The notes under the pieces are model-generated. The model made no database searches. It saw only the letters and a list, made by a program, of their open reading frames with translations, and was not told the origin of the DNA. From Thinopyrum elongatum (taxonomy: Eukaryota; Streptophyta; Magnoliopsida; Poales; Poaceae), in NCBI GenBank assembly GCA_011799875.1, contig CM022303.1:281314850-281378849 (forward strand): a stretch of DNA of 64,000 bases. Direction: 5' to 3'. Below are positions 1 through 11,607 of the stretch, piece by piece; the first letter of the stretch is position 1; the number at the start of each line of letters is the position of its first letter. The position numbers were made by a program, and so were the translations under genes.

Positions 1-3000
1 CAATTTGGTTAAATTGCATCTGCTTAGCTTACACATTATACCTTTGAATATGACATGCCTTCCTGTTTTTGGTACATACTAGTACATATGTCTATTAACC
101 ATGTTCTTACATCAAACTAATGTTCTTGTGTATCCCTCATCAATCACTTATGATGAGACAGTCACGCCAGTGGGTTACTGTGAGAAAATATGCTCTTTTA
201 AAGAATGAAGTGTTAGCCTCCCCACATGATTCTCAAGAAACAGCAAGGCTAGATGAAGATAGTGAACGTAGCTCTGTAGTTGATGACCGCATTTCCCCTA
301 CACCAGCATCGCAGGTGCTTGCTCTAACTTGGCAGCGTGATATGTGGTTGCATGTTGCATATGGTGTCTAGATTGTAATTCTTCCAATCTGGTTAAATTG
401 CATGTGCTATTCTGCTTAGTTTATACATTATACCTGTTAATGTGACATGCCTTCCTATTTTTAGTACATAGTACATCTGTCTATTAAGCATGTCCTTACA
501 AAAAACTATTGTTTTTTTTTTGTATCCCGCATCAATCAATATGACGAGACACCTTTAGTATATGCAGTGTGATATTAGTTGCATCTTTCATATGATTTAT
601 AGCATGCGCTGCTTCTAATTTGTTGAAATGCCATTTATGATGGGACGCTTTTAACTTGGCAGAGTCATATTGGTTGCATCTTTCATATGGTGTCTAGCTT
701 GCATTGCTTCTTATTTGTTGAAATGGCTTCTGCTTAGTTTACACAAATAGTTGTGAATATGCCATGTCGTCCTGTTTTTCGTACATATTCCATCCTGGTA
801 TCATGTGTTTGCCTTACATCAAAGTAGTGATTGTCAGTATCATGCACGAATGAGTTCTGAAGAGTGAATTTTATTGCTTTTTCTTGTCGGTTTTACTTGA
901 CAATTCAAAATCAATAAAGCGGAAGGAAATTAGCAAGGCAGTGGATAAAGGTGCTCCTTCCAAACGGAGGGCCTCTACAGATTCTACTCCGCCACCGCCC
1001 AAGAAGATTTGCAAGACAACACATGCATAGACACTCAATGTAGCTGTGTTGATGATGAGCACGTCTCCCCTAGTGCACCATCACAGGTGCTCCCTCTAAC
1101 TTGGCACTGTTATATGTGGTTGCATGTTATGTATGATGTCTAGCTTGTATTGCTTCTAATTTTGTTGAATTCCATCTGCTTACTTTACACATTATACTTG
1201 TGAATAAGACACGTGTTCCTGTTTCTAGAACATACAATATCTGTCTATCACACCATGTTCTTACATCAAAGTACTACTGTTGTGTAACCTGCAACAATCA
1301 CTTATCATAAGACACGTTTGCCTTGGGAGTGTGATATAGGTTACATCTCGCATTCTTTTCTAGCTTGTACTACTTCTAATTTGTTGAAATGGCACTTATG
1401 ACGAGACATTTTTAACTTGGTAGAGTGATATTCGTTGCATCTTTCATATGGTGTCTAGCTTTCATTGCTTCTCATTTGTTGAAATGCCTTCTGCTTAGTT
1501 TACACATCATAGCTGTGAATATGCAATGCTGTCCTTTTTTCTTACACATTCAATCGTCCTATCATGTGGTCGCCTTACATTAAAGTAGTGCTCGTCAGCA
1601 TCCTGCATCAATGAGTTCAGAAAAGCGAATTTTTATTCATTTTTCTTGTGGGTTTGACTTGACAAGGCAATACAATTAAGAGATAGGAAGGAAAAAAATA
1701 AGGCAGGGACTGATGGCGGTCTTCCGGCAAAACCGGCATCCCAGGTGCTTTCTCTAGCTTGGCAGTGAGATATTGTCTTGCATGTTGCATACGGTGTCTC
1801 ACTTGTATTGCTTGTAATTTGATTAAATTACTTTTGCTTAGTTTACACAAATAGTTGTGAATATGCCATGTCGTCCTGTTTTTCGTACATATTCCATCCT
1901 CGTATCATGTGTTTGCCTTACATCAAGGTAGTGATTGTCAGTATCATGCATGAATGAGTTCTGAAGAGTGAATTTTATTGCTTTTTCTTGTCGGTTTTAC
2001 TTGACAATGCAAAATCAATAAAGCAGAAGGAAATTAGCAAGGCAGTGGATAAAGGTGCTTCTTCCAAACGGAGGGCCTCTACACATTCTACTCGGCCATC
2101 CCCCCAACAAGATTTGGAAGACAACACATGCATAGACACTCAAAGTAGCTGTGTTCATGAGCACGTCCCCCCTTGTCCACCATCACAGGTGCTCCCTCTA
2201 ACATGGCACTGTTATATGTGGTTGCATGTTTTGTATGATGTCTAGCTTGTATTGCTTCTAATTTTGTTGAATTCCATCTGCTTACTTTACACATTATACT
2301 TGTGAATAAGACACGTGTTCCTGTTTCTAGAACATACAATATCTGTCTATCACACCATGTTCTTACATCAAAGTACTACTATTGTGTAACCTGCAACAAT
2401 CACTTTTCACAAGACACGTTTAACTTGGGAGTCTTATATAGTTTACATCTCGCATTTTTTTCTAGCTTATACTACTAATTTGTTGAAATGGCACTAATGA
2501 CGAGACAATTTTAACTTGGTAGAGTGATATTCGTTGCATCTTACATATGGTGTCTAGCTTTAATTGCTTCTAATTTGTTGAAATGCCTGCTGCTTAGTTT
2601 ACACATCATAAGCTATGAATATGCAATGCTGTGAATATGCAATGGCACTAATGACGAGAGACCTTTAACTTGGTAGTGTGATGTTGTTTGCATCTTGCAT
2701 ATGATTTATTTCTTGTACTGCTTCACATTTGTTTAAATGCCGGTTATGACGAGACACTGTTAACTTGGCAGAGCGATATTTGTAGCATCTTTCATATGGT
2801 GTCTACCTTCCATTGCATTGCTTCTAATTTATTGAAATGCCTTCTGCTTAGTTTACGCATCATAGTTCTGATTATCTCATGCCGTCCTGTTTTTCGTACA
2901 TATTACATCCTCCTATCATGTGGTTGTCTAACATCAAAGTTCAGTTCATCTGTATCACGCATCAATTTGTTCTGAAGAACTAAATTTTTATTCCTTTTTC
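1..3000 (+). repeat. Tandemly duplicated small-exon/intron units of CACTA A
   Basis: Several units each consist of a short exon-like stretch, an AT-rich intron and recurring words such as TTAACTTGGCAG, TGCATCTTTCATATGGTGTC and TTGCTTTTTCTTGTCGG. The clearest duplication is about 733-1530 against about 1837-2635: near-identical, offset 1104 bp. Exon-like parts lie near 181-370, 933-1100 and 2040-2205 and end in a conserved L-T-W-(Q/H) block. The corresponding minus-strand exons of element B (43452-43623, 43947-44118) end in the same block, which supports real exons over chance ORFs. The 2040-2205 and 933-1100 copies carry in-frame stops or frameshifts, so not all can be used. No function is recognised for the encoded peptide. 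Confidence 0.6.
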
Positions 3001-3017
3001 TTGTCGGCTTGACTTAA

Positions 3018-4426
3018 CATGGCACAGAGAAAGAGGAAGGAACACAGAATGACAGGGATGGTGTTAGTACTAAGGACACACGGAAATGGAAGCGGAAGAA
3101 TTATGCAGATTCTGCTGGTACTGATGGTGCAATAGAAGGTCAAAGTCCAGCAGAAAATTGTACAAACGTGGTATCTCGTGCTACACGAGCTACAAAACAA
3201 GCCAAACAGAAACTAATAGCTGCCACCAAACAAGCAGCGACAGCCCTAGTTGTTGCAACACCTTGCACAATACCACCAGCTGCACGAGTTACTCGTTTGT
3301 CAACTCAGCTAGCAGCACGTTCCCAAGCTCCCTTGCTACCTGACACTACTTCCGAAGCACTCTTGACACAACACGAGTTGGCAAGATCAGATGAACCTTG
3401 TGAGCTTCAACATCAAGAAGGTAGTTGCTGGAGTCAAGTTACAGTTGCATGCTTCTTTATATGTAGTCTCACAGTTTGATGTACACTAACACTTCCTATG
3501 TTCGTTGTTTGACTAGCACCTAGGCGCAAGAGGAAACAAACATCAGGGATAATGCTCGATAGGTTAACTAAATCTAGAGGAGGAAAAATGGAGATCCATT
3601 TTGAGGCAGGTTTAAAAAGGCCACGTGATGCTACAGAGTCAGCCAAGTTAGTATCAGAGGCAGCGGTTGCCGTTAGGTGTCATGCACGTATCCTCCCAAC
3701 ATGGATTCGGTACAGGAATGACAAAGATGAAACCCAGTTCAACACCTTCCTTGACCATTTATCTGTAAGTATGGTTATGTATGGCAACTAGTAATATCGT
3801 CTTGCTCTGTCCCATACAATCTAGGTTGCTGATAATGAGACTCCCATAATTTTCAACAGATGAGGTTCAAGTTGGATAGCCAAGATGATGCAACCAGACA
3901 AGCTTGCACCCATGTTTTCAAGTCTGCTCTGCGACAATATCAGTATAACTCGAGGAAAACTCACTTTGAAGGCAAGGCTAACAGTGAACTTGCCCAAACA
4001 TCTCCAGTGGAAAATATATCGGATGAAGACTGGAGAGGCCACATTAAACACTGGTCTAATCCAAAGTATCAAGTACGTTATATGTATGTGATCAGATCAC
4101 ATGTTGAACTCCTATTTACGCATGTGCCTCACAAATCTATCTTCTTGTAGGTGAACTGTTCAAAGAACAAGGCCAACCGTACGAAAATGAAATTCCAACA
4201 GATGACAGAATCTCGTAGCTATATTGCACACTGCGAGGCTCTTGTAATTAGCTGCTGTTTCACTCTTTTCGCTGTGCCATATTATCAGATCTATATTGAC
4301 TTGTTCCAAATGCATAGGAAAGCCCGCAAGGACCAAAAAGTACCTAAACCAAATGCTGTGGAAATCTTCAAGGACTGTCACACCAGCAAGACGAAGGGCA
4401 TGACTACACCAGTCAAAGCCGCTGTT
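3018..4426 (+). CDS. CACTA transposase-type gene, upstream exons (En/Spm, Transposase_24-like)
   Basis: Four or five exons can be placed by reading frame and splice sites. Exon about 3018-3420 is K/R/T/A-rich. Exon 3517-3764 (acceptor gactag, donor gtaagt) carries a basic start then a conserved block with R-C-H-A-R-I-L-P. Exon 3860-4072 (acceptor caacag, donor gtacgt) contains the S-E-D-W-R-like 'ISDEDWRGHIKHW' block. Exon 4151-4243 (acceptor ttgtag, donor gtaatt) contains N-R-x-K-x-K-F-x-Q-M-T. Exon 4289-4426 (acceptor tatcag, donor gtaagt) contains the F-x-x-H/HTSKTKG block. This order is what I know from plant Ptta/En/Spm proteins. The exons 3517-4426 are free of stops. The last donor opens into the Gypsy-filled intron and the gene resumes at 17133. 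The protein presumably binds the subterminal repeats (inference). Confidence 0.72.
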
Positions 4427-4640
4427 GTAAGTCCTTAATCCTCATGCCTTTTAACTACTACTTACTCTGACTCGTGCATTGGACTGCATGGTTTGCAGCC
4501 AATGTCTATTACTCTTTTCAATTTTATACACAATTGTCTTAGCGTATCATTGCACCTTACAAGGTTTAAAAGAGAGGAGTGATGTTCCTTTGATCTTGAT
4601 CTCTAATCTAGTTCTGTTAAGCCTGGATCAGAATGCGTCA
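4427..4640 (+). other. Left part of the transposase intron up to the Gypsy breakpoint
   Basis: Starts with the donor gtaagt. It holds AT-rich intron-like sequence with no recognisable gene. Gypsy gag-like sequence begins somewhere between about 4630 and 4690, so the breakpoint is approximate. No LTR is present here, so the retrotransposon's left end has been lost by deletion or incomplete integration. Confidence 0.5.
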
Positions 4641-4767
4641 AATGCGAATCTTCGAAGAAAGTACCAGAGCCGCCTCCCTCCGCAGTTTGAGGGGCGAAAC
4701 CTCTTCGTTACCCCTGGAGCAGGGCCGAGTAACCCTCCCGGCGTGACCCGGGCCACGAAGGCGCCTG

Positions 4768-7134
4768 ATGCAGGGGCAGCAGCTCAGCCCCCGCATAACA
4801 GACCCGCCACGGGTGAATCCAATTCTTCCTCAGCGGGTGCCTACGCCTCCGGGTCATTACTCCAACCCGTTGGATAACATGATAGCTGCGGCTTCACGAT
4901 TGGCGGCTCTTCCCATTGAAGGCGAGTCTCCTATTACGGTAGAAGCCCGGAACGCTGTAGAGCTTCTTCAGACAACGGTAGCTCAGCAGGCGGCTTATTC
5001 TTATAGCCGTGAGCGAATCCATTCAACTCCACGACCGAGCCGAAGCTACAGCCGGCGTATTGAGTCGCCGGCGGTTTCCAGCAGTGAACGGCATCGTAAC
5101 CCGCCCCATGGGCATAACCCGCCTCGTGATGATAACAATGCCCAAGTCCTGACGGATCAGGCTAGAGCACGCCAAGAGGCGGAGCTGGCGGCTCAATTAG
5201 CTGCTCATCGACAGCTTCAGTTGAACCCCTCTGTGTCTATAGAGGCTGGGATGACCTCTAGGTCAGTTGGTGTGCCTTGTTTGGTGCCGGCTCTGCGCAA
5301 TGAGCGCTTGCCCAAAGATTTTAAGGGCCCTCATAAAGTGCCTAATTACACAGCTGATCTCCTACCTGAGGGATGGATTGAGAGCTATGAGCTGGCCATG
5401 GAGATGTTAGATGTGAACGATGCTGTATGCGCCAAGTATTTCACTATGATGCTAGATGGGCCGGCTCGAACCTGGTTGAAGGGTTTGCCAGCCAATTCTA
5501 TCAGTTCGTGGGCTGAGTTGAAGGCGCGTTTTATCCAGAATTTCAAGGACACATGCAAGCAACCTCTGTCGATTATTGACCTAGACGCTTGTGTTCAGCG
5601 CGAGGACGAGTCGGCCCACCACTGGGTGCGCTGGGTTTCAGCCATTATTCATTCATCGGATAGCATCAACGCCGGCTCTGCTGTTCTGATTCTGGAGAAG
5701 AATTGCCGTTTTACCCCTCTTAAACAAAAGTTAGGGTGGCTTAAGCGTCACTGCAAAGACATGGGGGAGCTTATGGCGGCTCTCATCAAATATGCCGATT
5801 CTGACAATACTAAGGATCCTGGGTCTGATGAGGAGAGGTCCAATAAGGGGAAGAAGAACGACAATGGAAAGGGACAACAGTCAAACATGGCGGGTCATAA
5901 TCAAGGTAATAATGGTAAGCGCAAGCAGCCTGATGGCGGGTCAGATTTTGTGGCCAATACAAATGCGCAGAATGACGGCCAGCGCCATAAGGGAAAACCA
6001 CAACCCCGGGTTGGAGGACCAAAATTCAACCTTGAGGCGATGTTGAACCAGCCTTGCCCGAAGCATAGTCGCCCCGATAGACCATCGGCTCATATGTGGA
6101 AAGACTGTTTCATCATGAAGGAGTATAAGAATTCCGGCTTTCATCAGGATCACCACAACAATAATGGCTCGCACGGCGGGTCAGGATCTGGCTCGTACGG
6201 GCCTGGCATCAGAGGTGGTGACTCAGGTTCTGGATTTCAGGGCAATCAGGGTGGTTTTAACCAGCAGCCCAGTCAAGGCAATCAGCAACAACAGTCAGGG
6301 TATCAAAGCAATCTGAAGCAGTTAAATAGTGGTCAATATCATGTTTTCACCACAAACCTGTGCAAGCGGGATCAAAAGGTTCATAAACGAGCAGTGAGCG
6401 CGGTTGAGCCGGCGGTCCCTCGATACTTACGATGGTCAGAGCAGCCAATAGTATGGAGCCGTGAGGATCACCCGCCCCGGGTTGACAATCCGGGTCAGCT
6501 GGCTTTGGTGGTGGCCCCTCAAGTCAGAGGTTACAAGTTTACTAAGGTGCTTATGGACGGAGGCAGCAGTATCAATATCCTTTATTATGATACTTTTCGC
6601 CGGATGAATTTGATTGACAAAGATCTTAAGCCGTCCTCTACAGTTTTTCATGGAGTGGTACCTAGTAAGTCGGCTTATCCAGTGGGTAGGATAGCCTTAG
6701 AGGTGGCTTTTGGCGATGAACATGACTACAGGGCTGAGACATTGAACTTTGAAGTGGTTAAAATCAAAAGCCCCTATCATGCTCTATTTGGGCGGCCGGC
6801 TTATGCCAAGTTTATGGCACGACCGTGTTATGTGTATTTGCAGCTTAAAATGCCGGGTCGCAAAGGTACCATCACGATACATGGTGACAGGACGATAGCC
6901 TTGGAATGTGAAGAAGGTGATGCTGCTTACGCTGAGTCTGCCTGTGCCACAGAGGAGCTTAAGTTTTATAAAGATAATGTTGACCCAGCCGATATGACTC
7001 CATTGAAGAAGCCAACCACAGAGCATGATCCTTTGTTAAAATTTAAATCGGTGGATGATACCAAGCAGATTGACTTTGTCCCTGGTGACTCATCTCAGCA
7101 GTTCACTATCAGTGCCAATATGGATCCGAAATAG
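4768..7134 (+). pseudogene. gag-pro: Gypsy gag and aspartic protease
   Basis: A 788-codon open frame. Residues about 1-190 are P/S/R-rich. The capsid-type Retrotrans_gag region lies at about 202-350 (starts GWIESYELAM; includes W-L-K-G-L-P and F-x-x-F/FIQNF-like blocks). A basic, G/N/Q-rich stretch follows, with a C-x2-H...H-x4-C element near nt 6055-6115 that may stand in for a zinc knuckle. The protease active site is D-G-G-S-S-I-N-I near nt 6555 (residue about 597). The first ATG at 4768 is arbitrary because the true 5' end is missing. The frame ends at a TAG (7132-7134) immediately followed, in the same frame, by RT sequence. The element's normal layout is a single gag-pol frame, so this stop is probably a mutation (a CAG-to-TAG change would fit). 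Confidence 0.85.
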
Positions 7135-10100
7135 GAAAGCGCGCTCATCGAGTTCATCCGTGAGAACCGGGACATCTTTGCATGGAAACCTTCAGACATG
7201 CCAGGTGTACCGAGAGAACTCGCTGAGCACACTCTCAATGTTGATCCTAAGTTTAAGCCGGTTAAACAATTCCTTCAACGTTTTAATGAGGAGAGACGTA
7301 AGGCCATTGGAGAAGAGGTGGCCCGGCTCTTAGCTGTTGGGTTCATTGTTGAAGTTTTTCATCCTGAGTGGTTGGCTAACCCGGTGCTCGTACTTAAGAA
7401 GAACGGCACTTGGCGCATGTGTGTGGATTACACGGACCTTAACAAAGCTTGCCTAGCTGATCCTTTTGCTCTTCCCTGTATTGATCAGATCATTGATCCT
7501 ACGGCGGGTTGTGAGCGTTTGTGCTTCTTGGATGCTTATTCTGGTTATCATCAGATCAAGATGGCAGTTAAAGACCAAGAGAAGACGGCTTTCATCACGC
7601 TATTTGGAGCTTTCTGCTATGTGTCTATGCCCTTTGGGCTCAAGAGTGCCCAGGCGATTTATCAGCGTTGTGTTCAGAATTGTCTTCATAATCAGATAGG
7701 ACGCAATGTTCATGCTTATGTGGATGATATTGTTGTGAAATCCAGAAAGAAGGAATCTCTACTAGATGATTTGAAGGAGACCTTTGATAACCTTCGGGTC
7801 TACAAGATGATGCTTAACCCGGCCAAATGTGTGTTTGGCATGCCTGCAGGCAAGCTCTTAGGTTTTCTGGTCTCTGAGAGAGGCATTGAAGCTAATTTGG
7901 AGAAAATCAAGGCTATTACTTCATTGGCTAAGCCGGCATGCATTAATGATGTCCAGCGTTTGGCGGGTCGTATTGCAACTTTAAGTCGGTTTATAAGCCG
8001 CTTGGGAGAGAAGGCTATTCCTCTGTATCAGATGATGAAGAAAACAGATCAATTTTTCTGGAGTGATGCTGCTAATGAAGCGTTTGAGGCGCTTAAAAAA
8101 CAGTTAGCTGAGCCGCCGGTTCTTGCAGCTCCTGTTGAGAAGGAGCCCTTGCTTTTATATGTGGCTGCTAATAGCAGAGCCGTCAGCGTAGCGATTGTAG
8201 TGGAAAGGAAGGAAATAGGCAAGGAGTATCCGGTTCAGAGGCCGGCTTATTATGTTAGTGAAATTTTGATTGAGTCCAAGCAAAGGTACCCACATTGGCA
8301 AAAGCTAGTTTATGGGGTGTTCATGGCCAGTCGCAAGTTAAAGCATTATTTCCAGGGTCATCCCATTACTGTGGTCAGTTCTGCTTCCTTAGGGGATATT
8401 ATTCAAAACAGAGAAGCCACAGGCCGAGTAGCCAAGTGGGCCATTGAGCTTGGACCCCATGGTTTGAACTATATGCCAAGGACTGCTATCAAGTCGCAAG
8501 CTCTTGTGGATTTCGTCATAGACTGGACAGAATTGTAGATGCTTGAGGAAAAGCCTGATAATACGTATTGGACTATTCATTTTGATGGGTCCAGGCAATT
8601 GGAAGGCTCGGGGGCTGGAGTTATTTTGACTTCCCCACGAGGTGACAAATTTTGCTATGTTCTAAGGCTCATGTTTCCTTGTACTAATAATGCAGCTGAA
8701 TATGAGGCTCTGCTTCATGGTCTTCGGATGGCTAAAGAGATGAACTTAAGCTGGGTCAGGTGTTTTGGCGACTCAGATTTGGTGGCTCAGCAAGTCTCGG
8801 GAACTTGGGATTCTAAGGACCCGCTCATGGCGGCTTATCACCGGGCGGTTGACAATATTGCTGGACATTTTAAGGGTTATCAAGTGGAACACGTTGATCG
8901 CAGAAAGAATGAGGCGGTTGATGCATTGAGCCGGCTGGGGTCTCAGTGTAAGCCGGTACCACCAAATGTTTTTCTTGATATTTTGCATAACCCTTCAGTT
9001 AAGCTACCGACGGAGGAGGATCTTGCGATTCCTGACCCGGAGGCACAGTTGGTGGCGGCTCTTCATGTTATTCCTGATTGGACAGTGCCATACTTAGCTT
9101 ATATGACCCGGGGTGAGTTACCTGAGGATGAAAATGAGTCCAAGCAGATAACCCGGCGGTCTAAATCTATGACCGTTATCAACGGCGAGTTACACCGATG
9201 CAGTGTCACAGGTGTGTTCCAGAGATGTATTTCTCCTGAGGAAGGACGTGAGATTCTAAGGGATATCCATGAAGGTGACTGTGGTCATCATGCCGGCTCT
9301 AAATCTCTGGTTGCTAAAGCCTTCCGGCACGGTTTTTATTGGTTGATGGCTCATGCTGATGCAGAAGATCTGGTTAGCAAGTGTGACAACTGCCAGAAGT
9401 TTTCTCGACGAGCTCATGTGCCGGCTCAAGAATTGAGGATGATTCCAATTACTTGGCCATTTGCAGTCTGGGGGCTCGATATGGTTGGACCTTTCAAGAG
9501 GTCCAAGGACAAAAAGACCCACCTCTTTGTGGCGGTTGACAAGTTTACTAAGTGGGTTGAGGCAGAGCCGGTTAGCAAGTGTGACGCGGCAACGGCGGTT
9601 CAATTCATTAAGAAGGTGATCTTCCGTTTTGGCTACCCTCACAGTATCATAACTGATAATGGCACTAATCTGTCTAAGGGCGCTATGAAAGAGTTCTGTC
9701 AATGAGAACATATTCGTCTTGACGTCTCTTCAGTGGCTCATCCCCAGCCCAACGGTTAAGCTGAAAGGGCTAATCAAGAAATCTTGAGAGGAATAAAACC
9801 CCGGCTTATGGTCCCTTTGCAAAGGACGCCGGGTTGTTGGGTTGAGGAGTTACCCTCAGTGCTTTGGAGTATCAATACCACCCCCAATAGGTCAACGGGT
9901 TACACGCCTTTCTTCATGGTCTACGGGGCTGAGGCGGTTCTTCCAAGTGATATCCGTCATGACTCACCCCGCGTGGCGGCTTATGTTGAAGCTGATAATG
10001 AAAAGGCATGTTAGGATGCTCTTGACAGGTTAGATGAAAAGCGTGACCTGGCAGCGGCTCGTTCGGTGATATATCAGCAAGATCTACGTCGCTATCATAG

Positions 10101-10327
10101 CCGCAGAGTCAGAACCAGAACCTTTCAAGAAGGCGACTTGGTGCTCTGGCTCATCAGATATGCACAAGTTATCCCCGCCTTGGGAAGGACCTTTTGTGGT
10201 CGGCAAGAACCTGAACAATAGGTCATACTACCTCATTGATATTCGAGACCATAAGGATTAACATACATCGGAGGAGGGGACCCGCCGGCCTTGGAACATT
10301 GCTCATCTCCGGCCTTACTACACTTGA
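7135..10327 (+). pseudogene. pol: Gypsy pol: reverse transcriptase, RNase H, integrase (broken)
   Basis: RT runs about 7330-7900 with the catalytic Y-V-D-D at 7717-7728. RNase H runs about 8555-8935 with the acidic residues in HFDGS, AAEYEAL, GDSDL and EAVDAL. The integrase zinc finger (H-H...C-x2-C) is near 9270-9400, and the core has D in WGLDMVGPF and D in ITDNGTN. The third acidic residue follows a TAA at 9757. The protein ends at TGA 10325-10327 after the usual RPWNIAHLRPYY-type C terminus. In-frame stops: TAG 8536-8538, TGA 9703-9705, TAA near 9757-9759, TAG 10012-10014, plus a frameshift near 10150-10165. Several stops sit where CAA/CAG is expected. The copy cannot make a full polyprotein. 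Confidence 0.88.
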
Positions 10328-11600
10328 GCCACCGGCTCTTGTGTTGTATATATTTTCATCCATGTATATATTATGATCAATATAATAAAGCCAACACCCC
10401 TGATATATTCAGGGCCTCTGTCGTTTCATTTCTAAGTATCTGAGTCTTTATTGGTTCATATGGCCACTTGGGGGCTTCCTGCTCAATGAGCAGAGCCTTG
10501 ATTACCCTCTTGGTCAGGCTTACATGCCTTCTCGCGGGTCATTTGGGGGCTACCTGCTCAATGAGCAGAGCCTTGATTACCCTCTTGATCAGGCTTACAT
10601 GCCTTTTCGCAGGTCACTTGGGGGCGACCTGCTCAATGAGCAGAGCCTTGATTACCCTCTTGATTCGGCTTACATGCCGACCCTTTGGTCACTTGGGGGC
10701 TTCCTACTCAAAGAGTATAGCTATGCTTACCCTCTTGATCGGCTTCCATGCGAGGTGTAAACACCAAATTACGGGTTAACCGGCCTGCATGTCCTTGTTC
10801 CTCCGCCCAGGTAATCCTGGAATGACCCGCCGTACTTTTGACAGCCAATCTTTTAAATAAGACCCTGAACTTGTTAAAAGTTAAAACGGCGGTTTGTCAT
10901 GTGAGGACCGGCTTACAGGTGTGCTGGAAATAACTCCGTGGATGTGCGGCCCATGAAAGCACTTGACATTTTAGGCTTGGCGGCCTATGAAAGCCTTGTT
11001 TTTTCTGATTTGCTGTTTTTTCCAAAAAAAATTGGATTGATATCCTTCTTCCATATTAGCACATGGTTTTCACAATTTAGGCCATGCAGCCTTGTTTCTA
11101 TGGCTCATATTTGAGCATTTTGGGTTCATAACCCGCCCTGGTAAGCAGACTTTAAGTTGCCAGGGTGATTTGCCTTGAATATATTCAAGTCATGACTTTT
11201 TATATTTACGGGTTAATACCCATGCTGGATTATAATCATTACAACATCATTCGGATATTAGTCTACAGGTATGACTTCATATTTGAAAAAATATTTCGGG
11301 TTTTTCTAACCCACCCTGAGCACATTATATTGGAAATTATGACCCGCCCTGGCTTAAACCGCTAGGGTATATGTTGTTTAAAATGTGTGCAGGAACATTG
11401 AAAAACAATATGATAATCCCTGCAAGCTCATCCGTGGTACACCAAATATTTCATCAGAAGTTTTAAGGCTAAACATGCACGATGGCATGACAGATCATTG
11501 TTTTTCAACTAGCCTATTACAAGGCTTTCCACAGCCAAGTGCTTAAGAGTTTTTCAAAAGAGAAGTGCCACGTCACGGTCTGAGAGCCGCCCCTGGGATC
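10328..11600. other. Gypsy 3' non-coding region
   Basis: After the pol stop no coding sequence is supported on the + strand. Contents: a polyadenylation-like AT-rich stretch (10340-10400), a 75-bp tandem repeat (10465-10764), then unique sequence rich in the words 'aacccgcc' and 'gccggct'. Short ORFs here lack recognisable domains and are not called. Confidence 0.6.
10465..10764 (+). repeat. 75-bp tandem repeat, four copies
   Basis: Units start with CACTTGGGGGCT/A at 10465, 10540, 10615 and 10690, so the period is exactly 75 bp. Each carries GCTCAATGAGCAGAGCCTTG followed by ATTACCCTCTTG; GCTCAATGAGC is itself a short inverted repeat. The fourth copy is more diverged and is cut short. Because 75 is a multiple of three the array is open in two frames, but I see no sign that it is translated. 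CACTTGGGGGCTAA resembles a polypurine tract, as also at about 12726. Confidence 0.9.
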
Positions 11601-11607
11601 AGTCATT

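Noticed and set aside
9256..9711. 151-codon minus-strand ORF opposite the integrase
   Set aside because: Mirror of the integrase coding frame, with no splice sites or domain of its own.
10465..10779. ORFs of 78-103 codons over the 75-bp repeat
   Set aside because: Open only because the unit length is a multiple of three.
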